Of a stretch of DNA of 64,000 nt, positions 41,495 to 50,691 are shown one piece after another. The translations under genes and the position numbers were made by a program. Each line of letters begins with the position of its first letter. Within the stretch, counting starts at the first letter, position 1. Below the pieces are notes generated by a model, which had not been told where the DNA came from, searched no databases, and saw only the letters and a program-made list of their open reading frames with translations. This stretch comes from Corallium rubrum (Eukaryota; Cnidaria; Anthozoa; Scleralcyonacea; Coralliidae). The stretch is from assembly GCA_964035015.1 (NCBI GenBank), contig CAXIUP010000261.1:393001-457000 (forward strand). Reading direction: 5' to 3'.

Positions 41495-42309
41495 TCAGCG
41501 AGGTATTATTTCAGAGATGTATTCGAGGTCTTCAAAAGCGGGAGTGTTTATAATACTGACAAAATCTACTTTATCACCTTCTTTTAACCCCTCGTTAATC
41601 TCATCATTATATCTACAAATACAATCTTTTAAACTTAGCTTTCCTGATTGAAAAAAATACATTAATTCAACCACAGCAGTCACATTTAAATTATTTGTTT
41701 TTGTTTCTTCTTCACCAAACAAATTAAACTCACATTCGACTTCTACAGCGAGTTCATCATCAGTTTTCTTCTTCTTCGTCGTTTTATCGGGTTTGTCTTT
41801 ACCTTTTCTTTTTTTCCCAGCAGACCCGCACACATCGTGATAAAAACGCCCCAATTGCATTGCGATATCTTGCAGGTTATCTGTTTTCTTAAAAGAAAAA
41901 CTCCCCCACTCGCCGTTCCACATCTCGTTTTCTCCGACAATTTCCACATCTCCAGCTAGTGGCGCGTCGTCGTCAAAGCTTAAATCTTCATCGGGTATAA
42001 CGAGAGCTTTTTTATGCGATACTAATTCACCGGTTCCATAGCCACTACCCCGTAACACCAAACGCATTTCATCGTTTTTGTAATTTCGATAGCTCGAAAC
42101 CACAATATGGACGTGCTCATCCCAATTGAACGTTCTGTTAGATTGTTGAATAACGCTGATCAATTAAAACATGCTTTACTCGTGGGGTATACTTTCGCTA
42201 ATATCGGTTTACTATTCTTCTTTTGAAGAGCGACCACTTTTCGCGAGAGATCCGAATACTTTTGAAGTACACGCTCGTTCATCACATATTGTTTTAAATA
42301 TAATTCCAT
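41495..42309 (-). pseudogene. Unrecognised viral protein, probably about 270 aa with one frameshift
   Basis: The ATG at 42309 opens 49 codons (MELYLKQYVMNERVLQKYSD) ending at a TGA at 42160. A second frame without an ATG begins at the same place and runs 220 codons to 41495. One base would join them, so I treat them as one gene. It has RLVLRGSGYGTG, an acidic loop, a Lys-rich patch (KKRKGKDKPDKTTKKKK) and a helical end. The mix of beta-rich core and nuclear-signal-like Lys patch would suit a capsid-associated protein, but this is speculative. Confidence 0.45.
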
Positions 42310-42606
42310 AATAATAATATATTAAACGAAGAGGTGTTTCTTATTAAGGTAATTTGTTTTTTTAAAAACTATTCAAAAAAAAGTCTGAAAAAAGTGTTAA
42401 GCACACTTTCCAATAAAAGAAGAAAAATAAATAAACTGGTTCACCCACGATAACGCACAATGTTACTCTGATGAAAATACGGTTTGTGAAAGCTCATTTA
42501 TATTTTTTTCTTGAAGTTAAAAAATTTAGTTTTGTTGGTTTTTTTCAATATTTTAAATTTTTTTAAAAAAAATATAAATAATATATAAGTAACGAGGTTT
42601 TTTAAA

Positions 42607-42835
42607 ATGGGGAGTATACGTGTGAAAGGAGATTTAACTTTGCGTGATAATCAGAAGTGTGAAATTTGGAGATTTTATTATTATCTAAAAATGTCTGTGT
42701 GAAAATCTACGTGTGAAAGCAATAACTTTATGCAATGCTGACAAGAAATGCGAAACTTGCGAGGAAATAAAACAAATAGGGTTTGACGCGTGTGTGAAGA
42801 AAATTGGTTGTGTCGGGAACTTTACAGTCGAATGA
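42607..42835 (+). pseudogene. Small Cys-rich protein, frameshifted
   Basis: The ATG at 42607 gives 32 codons. A shift near 42690 would lead into a second half with eight Cys (LCNADKKCETCEEIK...) ending at 42835. Paired Cys suggest a secreted or zinc-binding peptide. It is the only plus-strand gene in this stretch. Confidence 0.35.
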
Positions 42836-43153
42836 GTAGTTTTTTTAAAAATAACGAAAAAATAAACAATGGGGTTTATTTTTGATTTTTTTTTTTAGAG
42901 AAGTAAAAGACGAAAAAAATGCAGAAGACAAACAAAACAAAATGAAAAATTGTATTATTATTATCAATTAAAAAAATAATTTTTACAATTGCATCTGCGG
43001 TAGATTTTACATATGATTTCTTTGGGGTAATTTCTTCTACAAAAATCACGAAACATAAACTTTACACTCGTGGTATGTATAGTAACACTTGTAATTTTCG
43101 TTTTGAATTTGGTAATAATATACAAAGCAGTAATACGATATTTTTTTCTAAAA

Positions 43154-43441
43154 TCAGCGAATAAAGTGATGATTTTTTATAAATTCATCTATTTCGTTAG
43201 TAAAATCATGATTTCTACTTAACCCCCAATAATATTTATGCGGGAGAGTTGGGATACCCGCGGAACATAATGGTTCAAAAATAACTTTATCACTCCCTTT
43301 TGTAAAATAATCTTTTTCCACACCAATTATTTTAAATTCATACGATGAATTAATTAATAAGTATATTTGTTCAGATTGTATCGGTTTCGCATAAATTTCC
43401 CCTGTGTTAATTCCACGTAAAATACCGCTATTAACACGCAT
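43154..43441 (-). CDS. Unrecognised protein, 95 aa
   Basis: An intact frame starting at an ATG after a poly-A/T stretch. Beta-rich appearance (EQIYLLINSSYEFKIIGVEK). No motif recognised. Bases 42836-43153 hold no gene I can support. Confidence 0.45.
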   Translation of the reverse strand: MRVNSGILRGINTGEIYAKPIQSEQIYLLINSSYEFKIIGVEKDYFTKGSDKVIFEPLCSAGIPTLPHKYYWGLSRNHDFTNEIDEFIKNHHFIR

Positions 43442-43566
43442 TTTTTTAAAAAAATTATATTTTTTTAAAATTAAATTCTTTTACAGAAATTTTTCCACTA
43501 ATTACAATAAAAAATTTTTTTGCTTACATTAAAGTTTTTTATTTTACAAAAGTTTTTTTTACACAA

Positions 43567-43854
43567 CTATTTGTTCACGAAGCTATCGATAATGTTTTCA
43601 TCATTAGGTAAAATAAAATTTATATATCGGCGTTTACACAAACGATCATCCCTACTCTTTACATAAATAGTAGAGTATAAAAATTTTGTTTTTAATTCAA
43701 AATACCCGTACCCGCGATAATCGGAAAATATGGTGTGCACATAATCGCGAGGATGTTTTCTATAATTTTTCTCACTTTTTTTTTTAAAAACGTATTTGGA
43801 ATCTTTCAAATTATCTAAATGGTGCGTACATATTTTCTTACAATTTTTATACAT
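43567..43854 (-). CDS. Unrecognised protein, 95 aa
   Basis: An intact frame with a His/Cys-containing start (MYKNCKKICTHHLDNLK), then Tyr-rich strands. It ends just before the transposon insertion at 43875 in sequence order, with its ATG 20 bases from it. No motif recognised. Confidence 0.45.
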   Translation of the reverse strand: MYKNCKKICTHHLDNLKDSKYVFKKKSEKNYRKHPRDYVHTIFSDYRGYGYFELKTKFLYSTIYVKSRDDRLCKRRYINFILPNDENIIDSFVNK

Positions 43855-43874
43855 GCAAATTTCGCGTGTTCTTT

Positions 43875-43991
43875 AATAGATAATTACTGAGGCCAACGGC
43901 ATTATTGAATATATTGCAGCTAGCTGAGGGCGTAGCCCGAAGCTGGCTGCAATATATTCAATAATGCCGTTTGGCCGAAGTAATTATCTAT
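43875..43991. repeat. Long imperfect palindrome
   Basis: The arms AATAGATAATTACT...GGCCAACGGCATTATTG and their reverse complement enclose about 25 bases, giving a hairpin of over 45 bp. It lies directly outside the TIR at 43994. Confidence 0.8.
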
Positions 43992-44276
43992 TATAATTAC
44001 TGACCCGTGTCAAATTCCATTGTTCTCTGTCTGCATTATATCAACGATTTCAGGCACCCCATTCCCAAACAATGAACAGGATGTATTGTTTACAATTTCA
44101 GTAGGAAAGTTTTTGAATATCACTGTCAGAATTTTAGATTAGTTATAGAATTTGCGTGTTTTGTTTTGTTTGATTGTTATTGATGTGGACTTTGGAAGAA
44201 CATTTGCATATTATAAGAGAACAAATAATTTTATTTATTCAATTTAGTTAGGCTTAGCTAGTGGCGTGGTATAGAG

Positions 44277-45804
44277 ATGGAAGATTCTTCAGAAGATGAA
44301 AGTTTTTATATCACACAGTCGTCGACAAATAAGCGAAAGCTAAGCGAAGAAAGAGACGTTGACGTTCATGAACTAGCTGTTCTTTTCGAGAATGAGAATG
44401 CACAGGAGGGAAGTGAAGAGACTGATGAAGATAGAAAAGGTACGGAGCACGTGGCGAATTTAAAATTGTCGAAAGGTTGGTTCGCTAGTTTAGTATGTTC
44501 TTTTGCTTGTTGAGTTTTTAATGTAATGAAATGTGTCGTTTGTAACCAGGAAATAGATTTCGAAAACCGATAACGTCGTTGGAGTGCGAAAAGTTCAAAC
44601 AAAGTTGGACTTCGGAAGCTAGTCGAAAGAAGTGGCGTTGGGTGTTGAAAACATTTGAAGAGTGGCGGACCGAAAGAAATCATGGTGTGACTAATCTCAC
44701 CTGTAGTGGAGAACCAGTGATGAACGCAAGCTTAGAAGAAATGTCTGTCGATGAATTGGATTATTTCCTGGCACGTTTCGTTGCAGAAGTGAGAAAAGTA
44801 GACGGAAAAGAGTATCCCGGCAAGACTATATATGAGATGTTAAGTAGCATTCAAACGTATTTACGCGTGGAATGTAAGCGTAATGTGACTTTAATTGATA
44901 AGACAAGTTGTGTATTTAGAGAGTTAAATTCGGCGTTAAATTTTGTATTGAAAGAAAGAGCAGGGCAAGGATTAGGCGTAGAGGTCGCACAAGCTAATTT
45001 TATATCGGAAGAGCAAGAAAATTATTTGTGGGAGCACGGTTTCTTAGGAAGCAGCGGGGCAAGTTTGCTTAGAGATACGTTAGTTTATGTGTTCGGTATA
45101 CAATTTGCGCTTAGGGCTGGTCAAGAGCATAGAAATTTGAGAAGTAAAAACTCGCAACTATCCCTACAAGTTGACGAATTTGGGTCTGAATATTTGCAGT
45201 ATACGGAAGATGTCAGCAAGACGAATAACGGGGGTTAGCCCATTTGCGTATCAAAAGAAAAGTTGTTCGGGCATATAAGAATTTAGAAAATCCCCTTCGT
45301 TGTCCAGTTGAGCTTTATAAGAAATATTTATCTCATGTTCCAAAGGAAATCAGCGATAACGCGTTCTATTTGCGAGCTTTGGCAAAGCCAAATGGTGATA
45401 TTTGGTATTACAAAAAAGCTGTGGGTAGGGAAACGTTAGGAAATGTGGTGAAAAATATTATGAAGAATGCCGGGTTTGAAGGGCATTTTACAAATCACTC
45501 TCTTCGGCGTAGTTGCGCTACAAGATTGTACAATGCGGGAATATCAGAACAAGTTATTCAGGAGACGACTGGTCACCGGTCATCTGATGGGGTTAAGGCG
45601 TATAAATGTACTTCGACGTCAATTAAAAGAAAAGCGAGTGAGATATTACAAGGTTCCGATTTACGTAAGGTTGAAGTGAATACGGAAGGTGAAAAGAAAA
45701 TATGTTTAAAGAAAAATACTGAAAATGACGTGTCTGACTTATGTTGTGATCAATCGCTTGTAATTAATACAGGCTGCACTAAGATCGTTGTGTCGTATAA
45801 ATGA
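44277..45804 (+). pseudogene. Tyrosine recombinase-like protein (Crypton/DUF3504 type), one frameshift
   Basis: Exon 1 (44277-44439) encodes an acidic start. The intron 44440-44549 has GTACGG and ACCAG ends and keeps phase, joining to RFRKPITSL. The core has ALRAGQEHRNL (first catalytic Arg), NHSLRRSCATRLYNAG (H-x-x-R), ETTGHRS and AYK (Tyr), the order of tyrosine recombinases. One extra G in a G-run at 45230-45235 shifts the frame between VSKTNNGG and LRIKRKVVRAYK; otherwise it is complete. Such proteins are the Crypton transposase and the source of KIAA1958/ZMYM-like host proteins. Confidence 0.8.
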
Positions 45805-46019
45805 ATGCTTTAAAAATGGTGACTGCCGATATGATGTTATTTAGTGCAGATGTTGTGTAATTATTTATAATATAAAATATGTCCTGTTTATGGAATTGTG
45901 TTCTTGTTTTGTTGTGTACAATCGCATAATTTTTTATATTGGTAAAATCAAGAGTAAGCTTGTAGATTCATCTAATAATTATGAGGAAGACTGTTTTTAG
46001 CTTGTTTTTTTACTGCTGG

Positions 46020-46115
46020 GTGCAATATTTTTAATATTGCAGTGTGCTAGCAGCAATATTTTTAATATTGCAGTGTGCTGGCTGCAATATTTTTAATATT
46101 GCAGTGTGCCAGTTT
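46020..46115. repeat. Three tandem 31-bp palindromic units
   Basis: GCAATATTTTTAATATTGC followed by AGTGTGCYRGC is repeated three times near the right end of the tyrosine-recombinase transposon. Confidence 0.9.
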
Positions 46116-46309
46116 AGTACGTTTATAATTACCCCTGATAATTTCCCCGCTACCAAAAAGGACCGTCGCCGTTTTCCTAAAACAGCCTGAAATCGTTGAT
46201 ATAATGCAGACAGAGAACAATGGAATTTGACGCGGGTCAGTAATTATATACAAATAATTACAATAAGCATAATTACTCGCGCCCCCCTCAACCTTATCCA
46301 TCACCCATT

Positions 46310-47182
46310 CTAATTTTTTCTCAATAAACATTGATATCGTCTCAATTGAATACACTGCTTTTTTTTAGCCAATAACACCCCCAAAGGGTTGTGATTCTCA
46401 CAATAAAATAAAAAAATCAACGCAAACGAATATAACAAATCGATATCGAAATCCCCACCGCTGCTTCTTGAAAACAAACTCGAAAAAAACTCGGGCGCGA
46501 TCGTGAATAGGTAATACGCGGTCATGAAAACTCTTTCGCTATATCTTAAATTAATAGCGCAAAATAATTTATATAACGCAGTAGTTAACGGATAAACTAA
46601 TTCGTTCGTCACACTGTTCACACAAACTAATTTACGGTGATGAAGATATGCAAATTCTTGTTTAACTACGTACGGAATATGCATAAAATAAGAATAATTA
46701 GAATAGAAATCACAACAATAAAAACCACGTGTTCGCTTCAACATCACCTCCCCTCTGAACGTTCGGTAAACACCCCATCCGCGACGACGATTCTTCTCAA
46801 AATACGGGAATAAATATTGCGCTCCATTCTCAATAACGATATGTGGGTGATAATTCATATCACACTCGTCGCCCGTTGCTTTTCCTTTATACAAATAATC
46901 TGTTCCATGGTATAAATAATCTATAACATCCTCATCCTCAATCGGCTCTTCTTTTTCACCCGGGGATCTTCTCTTAACTCCTAGTATATAACCTCCTTCG
47001 TAATAATCTATCACACCGGCTATCCAATATAACAACCCCATATAACGTGTAGAAAAACGTCTCAATTCAGGAACCATACAAAGTAACATTTTTATAGATA
47101 AACTGGAAACAGGCTCGACGCTCCTCACTTTCACACGACCGTCATGATCGCGTTTCGACATTTTTTTCGACTTTTTTTTCAA
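46310..47182 (-). CDS. Paralogue B of an unknown viral family, intact
   Basis: The product has 290 residues (or 283 from the second Met). The basic N-terminus (MKKKSKKMSKRDHDGRVKVR) is followed by GLLYWIAGVIDYYEGGYI, a Cys/Tyr-rich middle (GFYCCDFYSNYSYFMHIPYV) and FYCENHNPLGVLL near the end. Same plan as 27581-28493, so the element carries two diverged copies. No domain recognised; the hydrophobic aromatic segments may be buried strands rather than membrane helices. Confidence 0.65.
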   Translation of the reverse strand: MKKKSKKMSKRDHDGRVKVRSVEPVSSLSIKMLLCMVPELRRFSTRYMGLLYWIAGVIDYYEGGYILGVKRRSPGEKEEPIEDEDVIDYLYHGTDYLYKGKATGDECDMNYHPHIVIENGAQYLFPYFEKNRRRGWGVYRTFRGEVMLKRTRGFYCCDFYSNYSYFMHIPYVVKQEFAYLHHRKLVCVNSVTNELVYPLTTALYKLFCAINLRYSERVFMTAYYLFTIAPEFFSSLFSRSSGGDFDIDLLYSFALIFLFYCENHNPLGVLLAKKKQCIQLRRYQCLLRKN

Positions 47183-47298
47183 ACTTCCTGTATATATTTA
47201 TACATAATTTCTAAAAAAATTCCGATGATTTTTTGTGGGTTTTTTTTTATGTACGGTATAAAATACTCTCGGATTTTTTAAAAAAAACAAAACAAAAA

Positions 47299-47742
47299 AT
47301 GGACATTCTCGCTGATGGTAGCGAACAAATAGAAGTTGGACGTAGAAAAATAATAGATGGTGCGTGGTGGGAATTTTTACGTAAACGTCCTGAAAAGATG
47401 CTGGTATTCAAAAACGCACAACTTGGATTCTATAGAGCACTATTAAAAAAATTGCGTCAAGGGGGGCATGTGGAGTTTTTTATCGATCGTTATGGGCCCC
47501 ATCCGGTCGGTGAAGGACTGATCAAGAAAAAACGTGAGAATAAGTTTTCTCTAGCATTGCTGGTTAACGAGAAAGTCACTCGTTTCGACGCGGAGTTAAT
47601 ATGGTGCGATGTATGGGATGACAACATTGATGAAATCGAATTTGCAAACGCAGTGTACTTTATACACCCTGAAACTCGAAGCTACTTCGTACCGACAAGA
47701 ATAAAACGTACAGAAACAATTTATTGCGCATCTAGTACATAA
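47299..47742 (+). CDS. Unrecognised protein, 147 aa
   Basis: The ATG at 47299 follows an A-rich leader. A compact globular protein: KIIDGAWWEFLRKRPEKMLV, FFIDRYGPHPVGEGLIKKKR, and an acidic patch CDVWDDNIDEIEF. No known motif. It is the only plus-strand gene in the right third and is divergent from 46310-47182. Confidence 0.55.
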   Translation: MDILADGSEQIEVGRRKIIDGAWWEFLRKRPEKMLVFKNAQLGFYRALLKKLRQGGHVEFFIDRYGPHPVGEGLIKKKRENKFSLALLVNEKVTRFDAELIWCDVWDDNIDEIEFANAVYFIHPETRSYFVPTRIKRTETIYCASST

Positions 47743-47888
47743 AAAAACATTCAACAAACTCTATATAGATCGAACTGGCTAAACGCATTAGAGAATGTAA
47801 TATTAAGCGGTTTTTTGTTCTATCTTTGTTCTATCTTTGTTCATTTTTTTAGAATAAATATAATAATGACGAGTTTGTGTTCTTTCTT

Positions 47889-48110
47889 TCAATCGTTTCT
47901 TGGTTTTTCTTCCCCGTAAACTTCTTGACGTATAAAATAGATCTCACGAAAGTTCCTCGCCTCTCTATTCTTTGCCACGCTAAACTTTCGCACACCATCT
48001 TTGCTGCTAACCCAACTTGTCTTCCCAATCCACCATTCATTATTGACCAACCAATCTTCGCGCTTTACTCCATTTTCCATTGTAATAACATTGTAATAAT
48101 AATCCTCCAT
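47889..48110 (-). CDS. Small protein, 73 aa
   Basis: An open frame with MEDYYYNVITMENGVKREDW and NNEWWIGKTSWVSSKDG. The repeated Trp and Tyr look like a small beta-rich domain. The start lies 5' of about 180 bases without a clear gene. Confidence 0.4.
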   Translation of the reverse strand: MEDYYYNVITMENGVKREDWLVNNEWWIGKTSWVSSKDGVRKFSVAKNREARNFREIYFIRQEVYGEEKPRND

Positions 48111-48288
48111 CCTCGGGTTGTATGAATCGTCAACTGACTTTGGTGGTTTTCTTAGAAAAATCCCTACAGTCCTTAGAATCTACCTATAATATACGCACAG
48201 GAAATTGCGGTGTCGAGGGTAAAGTGGATTATTTTTTAACTTATGTTAATTCGAACAAATGTCAGGGTCAATTGACAAGTGTTTATTT

Positions 48289-48621
48289 TTACAACACGAT
48301 GCACGCGCATTTTGTATTTTTTTCCGGATTTTTCCAAATCTCGTGTGGTGTGTACATATTTGTATGTTGTGCGAAATTATAAGTATTTTTATTCTTATTT
48401 ATCAAACTCCAATAATGTACATATTTCATTCTTTTTTTAACCTGATAGCATAAATTAACGGCGTTAAAATAAACAACATCTTCATCCCGGTGAAAAAAAT
48501 CTTCTTTCACAAGAACAACTTTAAGATATGATGCATAACAATTCTTCAACGTCGGGTATATTTCGTCAAAGGGGATATACTTTCTTCTTAAAACCCACAT
48601 TTCTTCTTCCTCACTATCCAT
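48289..48621 (-). CDS. Tandem paralogue 1, 110 aa
   Basis: It begins with an acidic start (MDSEEEEMWVLRRKYIPFDE), then IYPTLKNCYASYLKVVLVKE and YFNAVNLCYQ. The gene at 48875-49210 is clearly related (IYPTLKKSYATYLKVILVKE), so the pair arose by duplication. Function unknown. Confidence 0.6.
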   Translation of the reverse strand: MDSEEEEMWVLRRKYIPFDEIYPTLKNCYASYLKVVLVKEDFFHRDEDVVYFNAVNLCYQVKKRMKYVHYWSLINKNKNTYNFAQHTNMYTPHEIWKNPEKNTKCACIVL

Positions 48622-48647
48622 TTTTTTTTCTAATTAAACCAGGCTCT

Positions 48648-48842
48648 TCAACTACTTATATTCCAATTGACAGCACATTTTTTTAAAAATATTTTAAAAT
48701 TTTCCCCGCTTTTCTTTTTTTTTTTGGTTCTGTTCAAAGTGAAATTGCGTCTAAATTCTTCACTTTCTTCCATGCGAGTTATATCTTCACGCAAGCGTTC
48801 AGCGAAATAAATTATTGGTTCGAAATTCCTTACCCTCCTCAT
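48648..48842 (-). CDS. Small basic protein, 64 aa
   Basis: An open frame between the two tandem paralogues with RRVRNFEPIIYFAERLREDI and a Lys-rich tail. Only spacing and strand support it. Confidence 0.35.
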   Translation of the reverse strand: MRRVRNFEPIIYFAERLREDITRMEESEEFRRNFTLNRTKKKKKSGENFKIFLKKCAVNWNISS

Positions 48843-48874
48843 CCATCCATCAACCGTTCTGACAGAGTGTTTGA

Positions 48875-49210
48875 TTAATTACAATACCACGCATTTTTGT
48901 ATTTTTTTTCTCCTTTTTCCAAATCTTCGGGGGGGTGGGGGGTGGGTAAGTTTACATATTTCGCATAATTATAAGTATTTTCCATTTTATCAACAAGAGT
49001 CCAATAACGTACAGATTCCATTCTGGATATTTCTGAGTTATAGGACAAATTAACAGCGTTGAAAAAAACATCTTCCATATAATGAAAATAATCTTCTTTC
49101 ACAAGAATCACTTTAAGATAGGTCGCGTAAGATTTCTTTAACGTGGGGTATATCTCATCAAATTCGATAAACTTTCTTCTACTTATCCTCATTTCTTCTT
49201 CTTCGGACAT
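48875..49210 (-). CDS. Tandem paralogue 2, about 111 aa
   Basis: Starts at MSEEEEMRISRRKFIEFDEI (an upstream Met at 49243 is possible). Shares the YPTLK-YA-YLKV-LVKED-FH core and FFNAVNLSYN with paralogue 1, but has a different C-terminus including a Pro-rich PTPHPPEDLEKGEK. Confidence 0.6.
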   Translation of the reverse strand: MSEEEEMRISRRKFIEFDEIYPTLKKSYATYLKVILVKEDYFHYMEDVFFNAVNLSYNSEISRMESVRYWTLVDKMENTYNYAKYVNLPTPHPPEDLEKGEKKYKNAWYCN

Positions 49211-49235
49211 TTTTTTTTTGTTATCAACACATTCA

Positions 49236-49505
49236 CTATTCACTCAATATTTGCTTCAACAATATGTTTCTTCGTAAATCCTTTAAACACTCTTTAGCGA
49301 CTTTTTCACGCGCTTTCTCTCTTTCTCGCAATATAGATTCGATATGCAACCACACGCTTGTGAGTAAATAAGGATTGTGCTCGAAATTATTTTCCTGTAA
49401 TTTCTGAATAAAGAAATTCGTTGTTTCACAAATCAGGCCGTCGAGAACCAGCTTTGCAGCTTCCTCACCCACAGACATCTCTTCAAGCAATGAATAAATA
49501 AACAA
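49236..49505 (-). CDS. Helical protein, 80-89 aa
   Basis: The start is either the first Met (49505) or MSVGEEAAKLVLDG (49478). Almost entirely helix-forming, with EREKAREKVAKECLKDLRRN near the end. The stop lies close to the upstream Met of the next gene. Confidence 0.45.
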   Translation of the reverse strand: MFIYSLLEEMSVGEEAAKLVLDGLICETTNFFIQKLQENNFEHNPYLLTSVWLHIESILREREKAREKVAKECLKDLRRNILLKQILSE

Positions 49506-49622
49506 AATGGAAATTTTTTTTATTTCATTCTCCTAATATCGTTAACAGATAAAAAATCTCAGCGAAAACAACTAAAACCACATTTTTATCAGGATGAGTA
49601 CATAGAAAAAAATAATAAAAAC

Positions 49623-49757
49623 TTAAAAAAAAAATTTTTCACAAACAAGAAATAAAATAAGTTTATCCCTCAATTCAGTCATTTGTTCTCTTTTCCATAC
49701 GGCGATAATTTCTAGCAAATAAAGTTCTTCTTGCAAATCGGAATGTTCACTGTTCAT
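49623..49757 (-). CDS. Small protein, 44 aa
   Basis: ATG at 49755-49757 overlaps the stop of the gene before it (ATGA). It encodes MNSEHSDLQEELYLLEIIAV and 24 more residues to a TAA at 49623. A short helical peptide supported mainly by the overlap. Confidence 0.4.
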   Translation of the reverse strand: MNSEHSDLQEELYLLEIIAVWKREQMTELRDKLILFLVCEKFFF

Positions 49758-49981
49758 CTTTCTTTCTTTATTCTACCCGTGTCAGTCACTACTCGCTGTT
49801 CTCTTCCAGCCTCCGTTCTCACGTGAACGGATTGGAAATTCAGCTTCTCAACGTCATAGCCTTTTTCTTTCAACTTTTTATCAACACGATTCTTTAAATC
49901 CCGGTTCGCAATTCTTGACTCTTCAGCGATAATTTCTTCAACTTCACAATTTAATACAGCACCGCACATACAAGTCATCAT
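49754..49981 (-). CDS. Small protein, 75 aa
   Basis: Cys-containing start (MMTCMCGAVLNCEVEEII), then a charged helical region (RDLKNRVDKKLKEKGYDVEK). The phrase VEKLNFQS resembles VEKMNFQSELL in the gene at 50692-51222, which may point to shared ancestry of their starts. Confidence 0.45.
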   Translation of the reverse strand: MMTCMCGAVLNCEVEEIIAEESRIANRDLKNRVDKKLKEKGYDVEKLNFQSVHVRTEAGREQRVVTDTGRIKKER

Positions 49982-49984
49982 TTC

Positions 49985-50197
49985 TCAAGTGGGGTTGAAT
50001 TGCTTGAATCGTCTATGCCAACGAAGCACCCTCTTTATACAAGTACACTTGCTACACGCGACTCTAATTTCAATCATTCTCGGTGAAATTTTTCGACATA
50101 ATTCACAATACATTATATTAACTTCACATTTTCTACACGTAAAATAATTCCGCTCAAACCACTATATCTGTTGACAACATATTTTACAAAATACCAT
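49985..50197 (-). pseudogene. Zinc-finger-like Cys-rich protein with an in-frame TAG
   Basis: The ATG at 50197 starts MVFCKICCQQI, then a TAG, then a natural continuation WFERNYFTCRKCEVNIMYCE with further Cys pairs (CRKI, CSKC) up to a TGA at 49985. The four CxxC pairs suggest a zinc ribbon. The first part is also present in the duplicated segment at 51617-51708 with the same TAG, so the stop came before the duplication. Confidence 0.5.
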
Positions 50198-50210
50198 TTT
50201 TTCTAAAAAA

Positions 50211-50471
50211 TTATATTTCGCAATTTCCTAAAGACGCTGACGATACCGTTTGTCGGAGTATCACGAGATAATTTTCCCAATTCAACAATTCCCCGTCTTT
50301 TTTCCCTTTTACTACGTACGCTGAAACAGCTCGTTGCACGCTATTGTAAGCATTTATATATTTTTTTGTCGCCTCTTTTAAATCAGTCATTTTCTTCAAA
50401 ATTTCAACGCGTTCTTCTTCGTCGCTCATCATTACACCCTCACCACGCAACACCATTTTAAAAATAAACAA
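50211..50471 (-). CDS. Helical protein, 81-86 aa, copy 1
   Basis: Start either at 50471 or at MVLRGEGVMMSDEEERVEIL (50456). A charged helical protein (MTDLKEATKKYINAYNSVQR). Preceded by the conserved upstream block at 50478-50575. An identical copy is at 51722-51982. Confidence 0.5.
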   Translation of the reverse strand: MFIFKMVLRGEGVMMSDEEERVEILKKMTDLKEATKKYINAYNSVQRAVSAYVVKGKKDGELLNWENYLVILRQTVSSASLGNCEI

Positions 50472-50477
50472 ACACTT

Positions 50478-50575
50478 ATGATCTCATCAACAATTCAAAT
50501 TCCCGTGTTCTCTCGTTACTTCTGTTATTGACATAATAAAACCACCCTTTTTATAAGTCAACATTGGGCTTCATT
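50478..50575 (-). promoter_or_regulatory. Conserved upstream block, copy B
   Basis: CTTATGATCTCATC, CCGTGTTCTCTCGTTACTTC, TGTTATTGACATA, TATAAGTCAACATTGGG. Same order as at 25170-25265; the same distance class from a minus-strand start. Confidence 0.55.
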
Positions 50576-50691
50576 ATAAATTTCAAAAGATTTTAATTAA
50601 CATTACAAAACCAAATCACCGAATTTCCCCACATTTTTTCAATTTGTGATAAAAAACAAAATTTTCTTTTTTTTATACATCTCGAAAATAT

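Larger units (their letters stand above)
43994..46246. mobile_element. 2.25-kb tyrosine-recombinase transposon with 62-bp TIRs
   Basis: The left end 43994-44055 (TAATTACTGACCCGTGTCAA...) and right end 46185-46246 are inverted copies of 62 bases with one difference. A spliced tyrosine-recombinase-like gene lies between them. It has inserted into the viral element between its genes at 43567-43854 and 46310-47182. Confidence 0.8.

Noticed and set aside
48122-48382. Plus-strand ORF of 86 codons
   Set aside because: Its second half is antisense to the paralogue at 48289-48621, and the first half has no recognisable feature.
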